A stretch of DNA of 64,000 nucleotides from Bradyrhizobium sp. LHD-71 (GCF_031157255.1 NZ_JAVIFX010000020.1:1-64000); one strand, 5' to 3'. Positions 42,419-52,758 are shown, numbered from the stretch's first letter. A program made the numbers and translations. Notes: generated from the sequence alone by a model not told the origin.

Positions 42419-43420
42419 GTGGCAGAGATCGTGGTTCAAGGAGGGTCGTTGGAAGCGTCCGGGCCATTTGACCGTGCTCGTGCACTCAGCGCCTTCAAGC
42501 TCAGCGATAACCTGTTTTATTGGACGACCCGCATCGCCGCACTTTCGGTGCTTGGCATTCTCGGCGGGATCATCCTTTCACTGATCGTCGGCGCCTGGCC
42601 GGCGATGAAGACCTTCGGCTTCGAGTTCCTGTGGACGCAGCGCTGGGCGCCTTCGGCGCAGCCCGAGCCCGTACTTGGCGCGCTGGGTCCCATTTACGGG
42701 ACTCTGGTGACGTCGTTTATCGCGATGCTGATCGCGGTGCCGGTCGGTCTTGGCATTGCGATCTTTCTTACCGAGCTTTGCCCGCAATGGCTCCGCCGCC
42801 CGATCGGCATTGCAATCGAACTGCTCGCCGGCATTCCCTCGATCATCTACGGCATGTGGGGCTTCTTCGTGCTGGGCCCGTTCCTGGCCAACACCTTCCA
42901 GCCGCTGATGATCGGTTTGTTCGAAGGCGTGCCTGTGCTGGGCGATATCTTCGCCGGGCCTCCGTCGTATCTCAGTCTTTTCAATGCCTCGCTCATACTC
43001 GCGATCATGGTGCTGCCGTTCATTACCGCGGTCTCGCGCGACGTGTTCGACACCGTTCCTCCGGTGCTGAAGGAGGCTGCCTATGGTGTCGGTTGCACCA
43101 CCTGGGAAGTCGTGCGCAGCGTCGTCATTCCCTACACGCGCGTCGGCGTCATCGGTGGCGTGATGCTGGCGCTCGGGCGGGCGCTGGGCGAGACGATGGC
43201 GGTCACGTTCATCATCGGCAACTCTTTCCGCATCTCCTCGTCGATCTTCGCGCCGGGCACGACCATTTCGGCGGCGATCGCCAGCGAGTTCGCCGAAAGC
43301 GACGGCTTGCATCAATCGTCGCTGATCCTGCTTGGCCTGTTGCTATTCATCCTTACGTTCTTCGTGCTCGCTGCCGCGCGGCTGATGCTGATGCGGCTCG
43401 ATCGCAAGGCCGGGAAGTGA
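42419..43420 (+). CDS. pstC: Phosphate ABC transporter permease PstC
   Basis: 333 residues from a GTG with GTGGGAG five bases upstream; an in-frame TTG at 42326 is rejected because it lies at the edge of a perfect hairpin. About six helices are visible. The EAA loop of ABC permeases reads [22 protein letters not shown], and [18 protein letters not shown] is the PstC-specific block. It forms the inner-membrane channel with PstA. Confidence 0.93.
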   Translation: MAEIVVQGGSLEASGPFDRARALSAFKLSDNLFYWTTRIAALSVLGILGGIILSLIVGAWPAMKTFGFEFLWTQRWAPSAQPEPVLGALGPIYGTLVTSFIAMLIAVPVGLGIAIFLTELCPQWLRRPIGIAIELLAGIPSIIYGMWGFFVLGPFLANTFQPLMIGLFEGVPVLGDIFAGPPSYLSLFNASLILAIMVLPFITAVSRDVFDTVPPVLKEAAYGVGCTTWEVVRSVVIPYTRVGVIGGVMLALGRALGETMAVTFIIGNSFRISSSIFAPGTTISAAIASEFAESDGLHQSSLILLGLLLFILTFFVLAAARLMLMRLDRKAGK

Positions 43421-43424
43421 CGCC

Positions 43425-44300
43425 ATGACGACACTCGCCGTTGACATGCCTGCCGTCAATCCAATCTATGCCCGGCGCCGCCGCTTGGATATCGTCATCC
43501 GCGTGCTCTGCTTGGGAGCCGCGCTGTTCGGCGTGAGCTGGCTCGCGCTGATCCTGTTCACCTTGTTCTGGAACGGCTTGGCCGGCCTCAGCCTGCAGGT
43601 CTTTACCGAGATGACGCCGCCGCCCGGATCGAATTCCGGTGGCCTGTTGAACGCGATCGTCGGATCACTCTTGATGACGATCATCGGCGTCGGCATCGGC
43701 GCACCGCTCGGCATGTTTGCAGGCACCTATATGGCCGAGTACGGCCGGTATGACCGGCTGACCTCCGTCGTGCGCTTCATCAATGACATCCTGCTCAGTG
43801 CGCCCTCGATCATCATCGGCCTGTTCGTCTATGGTGCCGTGGTGGTTCCGATGGGCGGCTTCTCGGCGCTTGCCGGTTCGCTGGCGCTGGCCGTGATCGT
43901 CATTCCGGTGGTGGTGCGCACCACCGAGGACATGTTGCTGCTCGTACCCAACCCGTTGCGCGAGGCCGCATCCGCGCTTGGCCTGCCGCGGTCGCTGGTG
44001 ATCCGTCGCGTCGCCTATCGCGCTGCCCGCGCCGGGATCGTTACCGGTATGCTGCTCGCCACTGCCCGCGTTGCCGGTGAAACCGCGCCGCTCCTGTTCA
44101 CGGCGCTGAGCAACCAGTTCTGGAGCCTGGACCTTACGAGCACGATGGCGAACCTGCCGGTCACCATCAACAATTTCGTGCAGAGCCCATACGATTACTG
44201 GAAGCAGCTCGCCTGGGCCGGCGCGCTGATCATCACGCTTGCAGTTCTGGCCTTGAATATCGGTGCGCGCATTCTCGGCGCCGAGAGGACGAGTAAATGA
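43425..44300 (+). CDS. pstA: Phosphate ABC transporter permease PstA
   Basis: 291 residues. The N-terminus is basic, then six helices with [20 protein letters not shown] and the EAA loop [21 protein letters not shown]. The end FNW-type motif of longer PstA is absent. It pairs with PstC. It starts four bases after pstC and its stop overlaps the pstB start by four bases. Confidence 0.95.
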   Translation: MTTLAVDMPAVNPIYARRRRLDIVIRVLCLGAALFGVSWLALILFTLFWNGLAGLSLQVFTEMTPPPGSNSGGLLNAIVGSLLMTIIGVGIGAPLGMFAGTYMAEYGRYDRLTSVVRFINDILLSAPSIIIGLFVYGAVVVPMGGFSALAGSLALAVIVIPVVVRTTEDMLLLVPNPLREAASALGLPRSLVIRRVAYRAARAGIVTGMLLATARVAGETAPLLFTALSNQFWSLDLTSTMANLPVTINNFVQSPYDYWKQLAWAGALIITLAVLALNIGARILGAERTSK

Positions 44301-45118
44301 ACAATCTCAATGTCTCCGTCGACCTTCCGCACGCTTCGGCACCGCCGTTGTCGATGCCGGATGCTCCGCCGAAAATCACGGTGCGCGACCTGAATTTCTA
44401 TTACGGACAAAGCAAGGCACTGAAGAGCATCAACCTGACGCTTGGCACCAACCGGGTGACGGCCTTCATCGGTCCGTCGGGCTGCGGCAAGTCCACGCTG
44501 CTGCGCATCTTCAACCGCATGTACGACCTGTATCCGGGTCAGCGGGCCGACGGCCAGGTGCTGCTCGACAAAACCAACATTCTCGACCCGAAGCTGGATC
44601 TGAACCTGTTGCGCGCCCGCATCGGCATGGTGTTCCAGAAGCCGACGCCGTTCCCGATGACCATCTACGAGAACATCGCCTTCGGCGTTCGCCTTTACGA
44701 GAAGCTCTCAAAGTCCGAAATGGATGAGCGGGTCGAGAAGGCGCTGCGCGGCGGCGCGCTGTGGGACGAGGTGAAGGACAAGCTCAACGCGAGCGGTTTG
44801 AGCCTGTCCGGCGGTCAGCAGCAACGCCTTTGCATTGCGCGCACCGTTGCGGTCCGACCCGAGGTCATCCTGTTTGACGAGCCCTGCTCGGCGCTCGATC
44901 CGATATCGACCGCAAAGATCGAGGAACTGATCAGTGAGCTGAAAGAGGACTACACGATCGCCATCGTCACGCACAATATGCAACAGGCCGCGCGCGTGTC
45001 GGACCAGACGGCGTTCATGTACCTCGGCGAGCTGGTCGAGTTCGATCAGACCAGCAAGATATTCACCTCGCCGTCAGACCGGCGCACGCAGGACTATATT
45101 ACGGGCCGGTTCGGCTGA
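44297..45118 (+). CDS. pstB: Phosphate ABC transporter ATP-binding protein PstB
   Basis: 273 residues. Walker A is [19 protein letters not shown], the signature is [16 protein letters not shown], Walker B is [13 protein letters not shown], and the H-loop is [14 protein letters not shown]. It powers phosphate import and takes part in PhoR signalling. The 25 N-terminal residues before [11 protein letters not shown] are Pro-rich and variable. Confidence 0.97.
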   Translation: MNNLNVSVDLPHASAPPLSMPDAPPKITVRDLNFYYGQSKALKSINLTLGTNRVTAFIGPSGCGKSTLLRIFNRMYDLYPGQRADGQVLLDKTNILDPKLDLNLLRARIGMVFQKPTPFPMTIYENIAFGVRLYEKLSKSEMDERVEKALRGGALWDEVKDKLNASGLSLSGGQQQRLCIARTVAVRPEVILFDEPCSALDPISTAKIEELISELKEDYTIAIVTHNMQQAARVSDQTAFMYLGELVEFDQTSKIFTSPSDRRTQDYITGRFG

Positions 45119-45141
45119 CCCGTTCCCGGAGAGATACGGCA

Positions 45142-45858
45142 ATGGCCTCAGAACACACCGCTAAAGCATTCGACGTCGATCTGCAGGAGCTTTCCCGGCT
45201 GGTCGCCGAGATGGGCGGCCTGGCGGAACGGCAGATCGTCGATTCGGTCGACGCGCTGGTCCGTCGCGACGTGACGCTTGGACGCCAGGTGGTGGCGCTC
45301 GACGCGGAGATCGACAAGCTGCAGCATCAGATCGAAGAGCGCGCAGTGCTGACCATTGCGCGGCGGCAGCCGATGGCGATCGATCTGCGCGAGATCGTCG
45401 GCGCCTTGCGCGTTGCGACCGATCTGGAGCGGATCGGCGACCTTGCCAAGAACATCGGCAAGCGCGTCGGTCAGCTCGACGGTGATTTCAACCCGCTCAA
45501 GCTGATCCGCGGCCTGCAGCATATGACGACGCTGGTCCAGTCCCAGGTCAAGTCCGTGCTCGACGCATACGCGGCGCACAACCTGCCGGCGGCGATGACC
45601 GTCTGGAAGGGCGACGAGGAAGTGGACGCGATCTGCACCTCGCTGTTTCGCGAGCTTCTCACCTATATGATGGAGGATCCGCGCAACATCTCGTTCTGCA
45701 TCCATCTGATGTTCTGCGCCAAGAACATCGAGCGGATCGGCGATCACGCGACCAATATCGCCGAGACGGTCTTCTACATGATCGAAGGGCAGCAGCTTCA
45801 GAGCCCACGCCCGCGCGGCGAGCCGTCGAATTTTGCGACGGTCGTGCCCGGTAATTGA
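45142..45858 (+). CDS. phoU: Phosphate signalling complex protein PhoU
   Basis: 238 residues made of two repeated three-helix PhoU domains. Metal-binding acidic motifs occur in both halves, ALRVATDLERIGDLAKNIGK and FCAKNIERIGDHATNIAETV. PhoU connects the transporter to PhoR and shuts off the regulon when phosphate is plentiful. It lies between pstB and phoB, with short gaps, in one transcript. Confidence 0.97.
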   Translation: MASEHTAKAFDVDLQELSRLVAEMGGLAERQIVDSVDALVRRDVTLGRQVVALDAEIDKLQHQIEERAVLTIARRQPMAIDLREIVGALRVATDLERIGDLAKNIGKRVGQLDGDFNPLKLIRGLQHMTTLVQSQVKSVLDAYAAHNLPAAMTVWKGDEEVDAICTSLFRELLTYMMEDPRNISFCIHLMFCAKNIERIGDHATNIAETVFYMIEGQQLQSPRPRGEPSNFATVVPGN

Positions 45859-45878
45859 AACAGAGTTGCGGGAGAACC

Positions 45879-46586
45879 ATGAACGCACGGATTCTGGTCG
45901 TCGAGGACGAAGAGGCGCTGACGACGCTCTTGCGCTACAATCTCGATGCGGAAGGCTACGAGGTCGAGACTGTCGGGCGCGGTGATGAGGCCGATACGCG
46001 GCTGAAGGAGCGGGTGCCAGACCTGGTCGTGCTGGACTGGATGCTGCCCGGCCTCTCAGGCATCGAGCTGTGCCGCCGTCTGCGAGCACGTCCGGAGACC
46101 CGGCAACTGCCGATCATCATGCTGACTGCCCGCGGCGAAGAGAGCGAGCGCGTGCGAGGCCTTGCGACCGGTGCCGACGACTACATCGTCAAGCCGTTCT
46201 CGGTGCCGGAGCTGCTCGCGCGCGTGCGCGGTCTCTTGCGCCGCGCCTCGCCGGAGCGAATGGCGAATGTTCTGTCGTGGGGCGATCTCGAACTCGACCG
46301 GGAGAAGCGCCGGGTGTCGCGCGCCGGTGCGCCGATCGAACTCGGCCCGACCGAGTATCGGCTGCTGGAGTTTTTCCTCGAGCATCCAGGACGGGTGTTC
46401 AGCCGTGAGCAGCTTCTCGACAGCGTCTGGGGGCGCGATATCTATATCGATGAGCGCACGGTCGATGTGCATATCGGCCGCCTGCGCAAGCTCTTGAACT
46501 CCGGCCGCGCGATCGATCCCATCCGCACCGTGCGGGGCGCCGGCTACGCGCTCGACGATCGCTTCGGCAAGGTCGAGCAGTCTTAA
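45879..46586 (+). CDS. phoB: Phosphate regulon response regulator PhoB
   Basis: 235 residues from MNARILVVEDEEALTT, with GGGAG upstream. The receiver domain has the acidic pocket (VEDEE), phosphoacceptor Asp in LVVLDWMLPG, Thr in MLTARGE and Lys in IVKPF. The winged HTH of OmpR type includes RVFSREQLLDSVWGRDIYID and ERTVDVHIGRLRKLL. It binds Pho boxes such as the one before pstS. Last gene of the operon; a long palindrome follows. Confidence 0.96.
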   Translation: MNARILVVEDEEALTTLLRYNLDAEGYEVETVGRGDEADTRLKERVPDLVVLDWMLPGLSGIELCRRLRARPETRQLPIIMLTARGEESERVRGLATGADDYIVKPFSVPELLARVRGLLRRASPERMANVLSWGDLELDREKRRVSRAGAPIELGPTEYRLLEFFLEHPGRVFSREQLLDSVWGRDIYIDERTVDVHIGRLRKLLNSGRAIDPIRTVRGAGYALDDRFGKVEQS

Positions 46587-46604
46587 GCTCCGCGCGAGCC
46601 GCCT

Positions 46605-46655
46605 CTAGAGCATTTTCCGCAAAAGTGGACACCGGTTTTCCGCAGAAAATGCGAC
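46605..46655. repeat. Rhizobial interspersed repeat fragment
   Basis: Inverted GCATTTTC (46610-46617) and GAAAATGC (46645-46652) around AAAAGTGGACACCGGTTTTC. This wording recurs in many Rhizobiales intergenic regions. Confidence 0.7.
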
Positions 46656-46667
46656 CAAACAAACGAA

Positions 46668-46710
46668 TCTAGAGCGCTTTCCGATTCAACTAATCGGAAA
46701 GCGCTCTAGA
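46668..46710. terminator. 19-bp perfect palindrome between phoB and chrA
   Basis: TCTAGAGCGCTTTCCGATT at 46668-46686 pairs with its inverse at 46692-46710 around CAACT. The right arm covers the chrA stop codon. Being symmetric and between convergent genes it probably ends both transcripts, although T-runs are short. Confidence 0.7.
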
Positions 46711-47944
46711 CCATGGCGAGCGCCGCGCCGCCGGCGGCGCTCAGCACGACCACCAACCATGGCGGCACCTGCCACATGACGAGCAGCAGGAATGCCGCGG
46801 CCGCGAGCGCGAAGTCGCCGGTGTTGAGAATTCCTGCGGTCCAAACGGGATTGTAAAGCGCCGCAAGCAACAGGCCGACGACCGCAGCGTTCACGCCCCT
46901 GAGCGCGGCCTGCGCAGTCGGGCGGTGTCGCAAGCCCTCCCAAAACGGAAGCGCGCCCACGACCAGAAGAAACGACGGCAGGAACACGGCGACGAGACAG
47001 ATGGCGGCTCCCATCCAGCCGTTCGGCTCCGGTCCCATCGAAGCGCCGAGAAAGGCTGCGAACGTGAACAGCGGACCGGGGACCGCCTGAGCGGCGCCAT
47101 ATCCCGCGAGAAACGCATCGTTCGTGACCCAGCCCGGAGGGACGACAGATGCCTGAAGCAGCGGCAGCACGACATGTCCGCCGCCGAAAACGAGCGAGCC
47201 CGCTCGATAAAATGAATCGAACAGCTTCACGCTCTGCGTCGGCACGACCGATGCGAGCAGCGGCAGTCCTATCAGCAGCACGAAGAAGACACCGAGCATG
47301 ATGAAGCCGGTGCGCTGGCTGACGCTGAGGGGCAGCGAGGCCTGATCGCTCGGCGCCTCCGCACGCAACAGGGTGATTCCGGCAAGGGCTCCAAGAATGA
47401 TGGCGCCGATCTGACCCCATGCGCTCGGCACGGCAAGCACGATGGCGGCGGCGATCACCGCCATGGTCGCGCGCTCGCGATCCGGCGTCAGCGAGCGCAT
47501 CATCCCGAGCACGGCTTGCGCGACAACGGCGACGGCGACCACTTTGAGGCCGTGCAGCCAACCCGCGCCTGAGACGTCGCCCAGGGCGCTCACACCATAA
47601 GCGAACAGAACAAGCGCGATGGCGGATGGCAGCGTAAATCCAGTCCAGGCTGCCAGCGCGCCCGGATAGCCGGCACGGGACAGGCCGATGGCGAGACCGA
47701 CCTGACTGGATGCCGGGCCAGGCAGAAACTGGCAGAGCGCGACGAGATCGGCGTAAGCCCGGTCGCTGAGCCAGCGCCGTCGCACCACGAATTCATCGCG
47801 GAAATAGCCGAGGTGCGCGACAGGCCCGCCAAACGACGTCAGGCCGAGCCGCAGGAAGACGGCGAAGACTTCAAGCCATCGGCCGGTCGGGACGGGCTTC
47901 GCCGGTTCGACGATCTGGTCGTTTCCCGAGTTCATCTCAGTCAT
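46706..47944 (-). CDS. chrA: Chromate transporter ChrA
   Basis: 412 residues with two homologous CHR halves, the long-chain ChrA form. The N-terminal half has RLGLTSFGGPVAHLGYF, LVALCQFLPGPASSQVGLAIG and the C-terminal half FYRAGSLVFGGGHVVLPLLQ and FLAGYGAAQAVPGPLFTFAAF. It exports chromate with protons and gives chromate resistance; natural roles in other bacteria are less clear. Single gene, convergent with phoB. Confidence 0.95.
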   Translation of the reverse strand: MTEMNSGNDQIVEPAKPVPTGRWLEVFAVFLRLGLTSFGGPVAHLGYFRDEFVVRRRWLSDRAYADLVALCQFLPGPASSQVGLAIGLSRAGYPGALAAWTGFTLPSAIALVLFAYGVSALGDVSGAGWLHGLKVVAVAVVAQAVLGMMRSLTPDRERATMAVIAAAIVLAVPSAWGQIGAIILGALAGITLLRAEAPSDQASLPLSVSQRTGFIMLGVFFVLLIGLPLLASVVPTQSVKLFDSFYRAGSLVFGGGHVVLPLLQASVVPPGWVTNDAFLAGYGAAQAVPGPLFTFAAFLGASMGPEPNGWMGAAICLVAVFLPSFLLVVGALPFWEGLRHRPTAQAALRGVNAAVVGLLLAALYNPVWTAGILNTGDFALAAAAFLLLVMWQVPPWLVVVLSAAGGAALAMV

Positions 47945-48463
47945 CGTCGCCCCTCAAGATGTAGCAGTCCGCAACCACCAATGTTCGTGACATGGTTGCT
48001 GACGTCGACGGTGACGTCCCGCCGTACACGAGCCACGGGGCGTCACGCTAGTCTCTAATCAAGCGTCCGCAAACCCGCAGATCGCGGATCAGACAGGGTC
48101 CATAGCGTTCGTCGCACCCATGAGCTCATCGCGGAATCGACATGACGTTGAGGCGCACAATATCGGCGACTGAACCTATCACCGATCACTTCGGATGCTC
48201 GTGTTCGACCTGCACACGTTGAGCCGGCACTTCTTCAATTGCCAAGAGTCGCGGGCCGATGCGATTGCCGTTCATAGATGACGGGCGCGTAGTAAATCCT
48301 ATTAAAAGTGTTGGTGTCAGCCGCATCAGTGCGCGACGCGCCAATCGCAGTAGGCGCTATAAGTTTAAATTTCGAGTTCCCAACTTAATGGTCTGCGCCT
48401 GTGTTTGGACTGATGATCAGCGAGATGGCTTGAGCCGAGGCCACAACGGAGCAGAGACCGCCA
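47945..48463. other. Intergenic region between divergent chrA and fumC
   Basis: About 520 bp without a convincing gene; short open frames lack coding character. The part from 48290 to 48390 is AT-richer than its surroundings and probably holds the fumC promoter. No strong hairpin or repeat was seen. Confidence 0.6.
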
Positions 48464-49927
48464 ATGGCACAAATCGCTGCCTTGAGCGCCCACGCGAATC
48501 TTCACTTGCCGATCGGAATCTCTGCCACCGGCGTTCGGCGTGAGTTCGATTCCATGGGCGAGGTCGACGTTCCAGCGGACCGCTACTGGGGGGCGCAAAC
48601 TGAGCGGTCGCTGCGCCACTTCAATATCGGCGGCGACCGGATGCCCAAAGAGCTCTACCACGCCTACGGCTATGTCAAGAAAGCCTGCGCTCTCGTGAAC
48701 GCCGCAGCTGGACGGCTGCCGGACTGGAAGCGGGACGTGATCGTCCACGCGGCCGAGGAAACGATCGCTGGAAAGCTCGACGACCACTATCCGCTCTTCG
48801 TCTGGCAGACTGGATCGGGCACGCAGTCCAACATGAACGTGAACGAGGTGATCTCGAACCGCGCGATCCAGCTTCTCGGTGCCAAGCTCGGCTCGCAGCA
48901 GCCCGTAGGCCCGAACGACGACGTGAACATGGGCCAGTCGTCTAACGATACGTTTCCGACCGCCATGCACGTGGCTTCGGTCGAAGCAATCGACACAATG
49001 CTTGTGCCCGAGGTGAAGAGACTCGCCGAGACGATCGAGCGCAAAGCCGATGGCTGGATGGACGTGGTCAAGATCGGCCGCACTCATCTGGAGGACGCCG
49101 TGCCTCTGACCGTCGGACAGGAGTGGTACGGATGGGCTGGGCAGATCCGCGCAGCGCTTGCTGACATCGAGGTGAGCCGCAAGGGACTCTACGAACTCGC
49201 GGTGGGCGGCACCGCCGTGGGCACCGGCCTCAACGCGCCTGCCGGCTATGCCAAGGATGTTGCTGCGAAGATCGCTGAACTCACCGGCAGGCCGTTCGTG
49301 ACGGCGCCGAACAAGTTCGCGGCCCAGGGCTCCCTGGACCCGATGGTGCGGGCGCACGCCGCCCTGCGCGGTCTTGCTGTGTCGCTGATGAAGATCGCCA
49401 ACGACATACGTTGGCTGGCTTCAGGACCGCGCTGCGGCTTCGCCGAACTGCTGCTTCCTGCGAACGAGCCCGGATCCTCGATCATGCCTGGAAAGGTGAA
49501 TCCGACCCAGTGCGAGGCCATCGTGATGATCGCAATCCAGGTCATGGGCAATGACGCCGCCGTCGGTTTCGCCGGCAGCCAGGGCAATTTCGAGCTGAAT
49601 GCGATGCGGCCGGTGATCATCAGCAACTTCCTGCATTCGGCACGCATCCTTGCCGATGGCTGCGCGAGGTTCCGCGAGTTCTCGGTCGAAGGCATCGAGC
49701 TGAACCGCAACAAGATCGATGAATATGTCCAGGATAGCGTAATGCTCGTGACGGCGCTCTCGCCGATCATCGGCTACCAGAACGCCGCTCATATCGCCGA
49801 GAAGGCGATCGCTGAAGGTACGACGCTCCGCGAGGCAGCGTTGGCCTCCGGCAAGGTCGACGCCGCGCTCTTCGACAAGACCATCAAACCCCTTGCCATG
49901 GTCGGTCACGGTCTCGCCGGCGCGTGA
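48464..49927 (+). CDS. fumC: Fumarate hydratase class II
   Basis: 487 residues. It has the superfamily signature GSSIMPGKVNPTQCEAIVMI, the catalytic block VWQTGSGTQSNMNVNEVI and IGRTHLEDAVPLTVGQEW. The N-terminus is about 20 residues longer than usual; an internal Met before GEVDVPADRY is too short a start. It hydrates fumarate to malate without an iron-sulfur cluster, useful under oxidative stress or iron limitation. Followed by a cupin gene and mqo, which oxidises the product. Confidence 0.96.
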   Translation: MAQIAALSAHANLHLPIGISATGVRREFDSMGEVDVPADRYWGAQTERSLRHFNIGGDRMPKELYHAYGYVKKACALVNAAAGRLPDWKRDVIVHAAEETIAGKLDDHYPLFVWQTGSGTQSNMNVNEVISNRAIQLLGAKLGSQQPVGPNDDVNMGQSSNDTFPTAMHVASVEAIDTMLVPEVKRLAETIERKADGWMDVVKIGRTHLEDAVPLTVGQEWYGWAGQIRAALADIEVSRKGLYELAVGGTAVGTGLNAPAGYAKDVAAKIAELTGRPFVTAPNKFAAQGSLDPMVRAHAALRGLAVSLMKIANDIRWLASGPRCGFAELLLPANEPGSSIMPGKVNPTQCEAIVMIAIQVMGNDAAVGFAGSQGNFELNAMRPVIISNFLHSARILADGCARFREFSVEGIELNRNKIDEYVQDSVMLVTALSPIIGYQNAAHIAEKAIAEGTTLREAALASGKVDAALFDKTIKPLAMVGHGLAGA

Positions 49928-49943
49928 AACACGGGAGCAAACC

Positions 49944-50339
49944 ATGATCCGATGCGTGAGAATGTGGACTGGCGAGGACGGCTCCTCCGTCTTTGAGGAA
50001 GGCACCATTGCCCTCGCCGAGGGAGCGCGCGGCGATTTCATCGGCAAGCTGACCGCGGCGAAGAACATCTCCTTCCGTGAGACCGCTTCCGGCGGCTCGT
50101 TCGAATGGCACCAGGATCCGGTCCCACGCTTCGTCATTACCCTTTCGGGCACTCTCGAATTTGAAACCAGGTCCGGTGCGACCTTCACCATCCGCCCGGG
50201 TGACGTCCTTATCGCCCAGGACAACACCGGCTCCGGCCACAAGTGGCGCCTGATCGGCGATGATCCGTGGCGGCGCGCCTATGTCGTCTACGAGGAAGGC
50301 GCCGATCTCGGCTTTGTCCCTTCCAAACGTGCAAGCTGA
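49944..50339 (+). CDS. Small cupin-domain protein
   Basis: 131 residues starting at MIRCVRMW, with GGGAG upstream. The first cupin motif reads GGSFEWHQDPVPRFVITLSG and the second GATFTIRPGDVLIAQDNTGSGHKW, so two possible His ligands and a Glu are present. Function unknown. It sits between fumC and mqo; its stop is followed 17 bases later by the mqo start. It may bind a dicarboxylate or act as a regulator or epimerase, none of which can be shown here. Confidence 0.85.
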   Translation: MIRCVRMWTGEDGSSVFEEGTIALAEGARGDFIGKLTAAKNISFRETASGGSFEWHQDPVPRFVITLSGTLEFETRSGATFTIRPGDVLIAQDNTGSGHKWRLIGDDPWRRAYVVYEEGADLGFVPSKRAS

Positions 50340-50356
50340 TGGCCGGGAGCCCCTCT

Positions 50357-51856
50357 ATGCCAACGAAGTTTGTTGAGAATCCCGACGTCGTGCTCATCGG
50401 CGCGGGCATCATGAGCGCAACGCTCGGCTCCGTTCTGAAGGAGCTTGAACCGTCGCTTTCGGTCCTCATGTTTGAGCGTCTCGCCGATTGCGGGCAGGAA
50501 AGTTCACAGTCCTGGAACAATGCCGGCACCGGTCATGCCGCCAACTGCGAACTCAACTATACGCCGCAGCGCCCGGACGGCACCGTCGATATCTCCAAGG
50601 CGCTGGAGGTGAACACCGAGTTCGATACTTCCCGGCAACTATGGGCGCATCTGGTGCGCAAGGGCGCGATTCCGGATCCACGCGCCTTCATCCATCCTTG
50701 TCCGCACATGAGCTTCGTGTGGGGCGACGCCAATATCGCGTTCCTCCGCGAGCGCCACAAGGAGATGTCGGCACATCACTGCTACCATGGCATGGAGTAC
50801 AGCGAGGATCCGGCGATGATCGCACAATGGGCGCCGTTGATCGTCGAGGGGCGCGGCCCTGACGAGCGGATTGCCGCGACGCGCATCATCACGGGCACTG
50901 ATGTCGACTATGGCGCGCTTACGCATCTTCTCGTCGCCCAGCTTTCTCGGCTGACCGGCTTCCAGGTGCGTTACAACCGGCAGGTCGTCGGGCTCGAGCG
51001 CGAGGTCAACGGCCGCTGGCGTGTGACCGTCGAGGACACGGATGACGGAACGCGCCAGAGCACCTCGGCGAAATTCGTCTTCATCGGCGCCGGCGGCGAT
51101 TCCATCGATCTCCTTCAGATGTCCGGCATTCCCGAAGGGCGCGGCTATGGCGGTTTTCCTGTCAGTGGCATCTGGCTACGCTGCGATGTCGACGCGGTCG
51201 TGTCACGACATGAAGCCAAGGTCTACGGCAAGGCCGCGACCGGCTCGCCGCCCATGTCCGTCCCCCATCTCGACACGCGAATCGTCGGCGGCAGGAAGTC
51301 GCTGCTCTTCGGCCCTTATGCGGGTTTTTCGTCGAAATTCCTGAAACACGGATCCCTGAGCGATCTGTTTCGATCGATCACCTTCGACAACGTCCTGCCG
51401 CTTCTCGACGTCGCAAAGAACAACATCGCGCTGACCGAATACCTGATCGGGCAGGTGCTCCAAAGCTCGTCCCATCAATTCGCTGCGCTGAAGCAGTTCT
51501 TCCCGAAGGCATCGCGCTCCGATTGGAAAGAGGCCGTTGCCGGTCAGCGCGTACAGATCATCAAGCCCTATCATCAGGAGGTAGGTGGCTTCCTGGAGTT
51601 CGGCACCGAACTCGTACCAGCCACGGACAAATCGCTGGTCGCGCTGCTCGGCGCCTCGCCCGGCGCTTCGACCGCCGCCTTCATCGCGATGGAGGTGCTC
51701 CAGACCTGCTTCGCGGACCGCCTCACCCAGGATGGCTGGCTGCCGACGCTCAAACGGATGATCCCGACCTACGGCATCGACCTGAAGACCGATGCTGATG
51801 CCTGCCGCCGTATCCGCGCTGAGACGGCATCGGTGCTGAAGATCGAGAATATCTGA
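50357..51856 (+). CDS. mqo: Malate:quinone oxidoreductase
   Basis: 499 residues from MPTKFVENPDVVLIGAGIMS, with GGGAG seven bases upstream; an ATG overlapping the cupin stop would add six residues. The FAD-binding motif is VVLIGAGIMSATLGSVL, and the family block ESSQSWNNAGTGHAANCELN YTPQ is clear. The C-terminus has LVALLGASPGASTAAFIAME. It oxidises malate to oxaloacetate at the membrane, passing electrons to quinone. Follows fumC and cupin as one unit. Confidence 0.96.
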   Translation: MPTKFVENPDVVLIGAGIMSATLGSVLKELEPSLSVLMFERLADCGQESSQSWNNAGTGHAANCELNYTPQRPDGTVDISKALEVNTEFDTSRQLWAHLVRKGAIPDPRAFIHPCPHMSFVWGDANIAFLRERHKEMSAHHCYHGMEYSEDPAMIAQWAPLIVEGRGPDERIAATRIITGTDVDYGALTHLLVAQLSRLTGFQVRYNRQVVGLEREVNGRWRVTVEDTDDGTRQSTSAKFVFIGAGGDSIDLLQMSGIPEGRGYGGFPVSGIWLRCDVDAVVSRHEAKVYGKAATGSPPMSVPHLDTRIVGGRKSLLFGPYAGFSSKFLKHGSLSDLFRSITFDNVLPLLDVAKNNIALTEYLIGQVLQSSSHQFAALKQFFPKASRSDWKEAVAGQRVQIIKPYHQEVGGFLEFGTELVPATDKSLVALLGASPGASTAAFIAMEVLQTCFADRLTQDGWLPTLKRMIPTYGIDLKTDADACRRIRAETASVLKIENI

Positions 51857-51965
51857 AACCACCCTCATGAGGCGGCTGCGACAAAGCAATCCGGCGCAGC
51901 TGGTTGCGGCGGGCTCAGACTTGGCTGTTTGACAATTGAATGAACGGACGGTGCAGTCGGAGACC

Positions 51966-52484
51966 TTAGCGAGTCCTCGGCGGGTTCCGTCTGCGGTCGC
52001 CCGCCGGTTGATAGGCGATGCGCGAATGATGCGCGCAGTACGGCAGGCTGGATAGCGACTTGCCGCCGCAGAAGTAGAAGTCCGCGCCGCCTGGATCGCC
52101 GACCGGCCAGTGGCAGGTGTTTTCCGTGAGCTCCAGCAGCGTCTTGCGCTGGCTCATCGGCACGACATTGTCGTAGGCGATGGGATCGGCCTCGACTTCC
52201 ATCTCGAATGCATGCGCCAGCGCGGTGTTGCCGCGCGAGACCGGACGGGAAATGCGCATGATGTGCTGGGCCGGACGCGCCTTACGTGGCCGCGGAACCG
52301 ACGAGGAGGGGCTTTTCGCGCGGCCCGAGAGTCCCAACCGGTGCACTTTGCCGATGACCGCGTTGCGGGTCACGTTGCCCAGTTCCGCCGCGATCTGGCT
52401 TGCTGAAAGCCCGGCCTCCCAGAGCTTCTTCAGCTGCTCCACGCGAGGCTCAGTCCATCCCGAAAGTTCATCTTTCATCGTCAT
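51966..52484 (-). CDS. gcrA: GcrA cell cycle regulator
   Basis: 172 residues; AGGGAAG precedes the ATG. The N-terminal HTH WTEPRVEQLKKLWEAGLSAS and NAVIGKVHRLGLSGR match GcrA, which binds methylated GANTC promoters with sigma-70 to drive alphaproteobacterial cell-cycle genes. The middle is basic and variable. The C-terminal sigma-interaction domain has NTCHWPVGDPGGADFYFCGG and YCAHHSRIAYQP. Divergent from argD. Confidence 0.96.
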   Translation of the reverse strand: MTMKDELSGWTEPRVEQLKKLWEAGLSASQIAAELGNVTRNAVIGKVHRLGLSGRAKSPSSSVPRPRKARPAQHIMRISRPVSRGNTALAHAFEMEVEADPIAYDNVVPMSQRKTLLELTENTCHWPVGDPGGADFYFCGGKSLSSLPYCAHHSRIAYQPAGDRRRNPPRTR

Positions 52485-52758
52485 GAATCTTCCCTAACTC
52501 GCCAGCCCCGGCGGCTGAATCCTTCCTCCCTCGCCGGAATCGTTAGATGACGAACCGGACGTTACGCCTGACTCAAGCGACAAAAAGGGGGCAGAAACGC
52601 TGCACGAGATGTCGTGTCTGATGGTGCAAACGCTACAATATGGCGTGACTCGGGCGCAAGAGTCCGAACCTGTGAATTCCCACATGATCTGTGCAGAAAC
52701 CAGTAAAATCGGCTTTTTCTGCGACTCCGTGGGATCGGTGCGGCCCTGCCGCGCGGTG
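52485..52758. other. Regulatory region between gcrA and argD (gcrA side)
   Basis: About 270 bp without a gene. It holds the gcrA promoter region and the short palindrome CACATGATCTGTG at 52681-52693. Nothing else is recognisable. Confidence 0.5.

Noticed and set aside
48259..48543. 94-codon frame before fumC
   Set aside because: It overlaps the fumC start in another phase and covers the likely promoter; no coding character.
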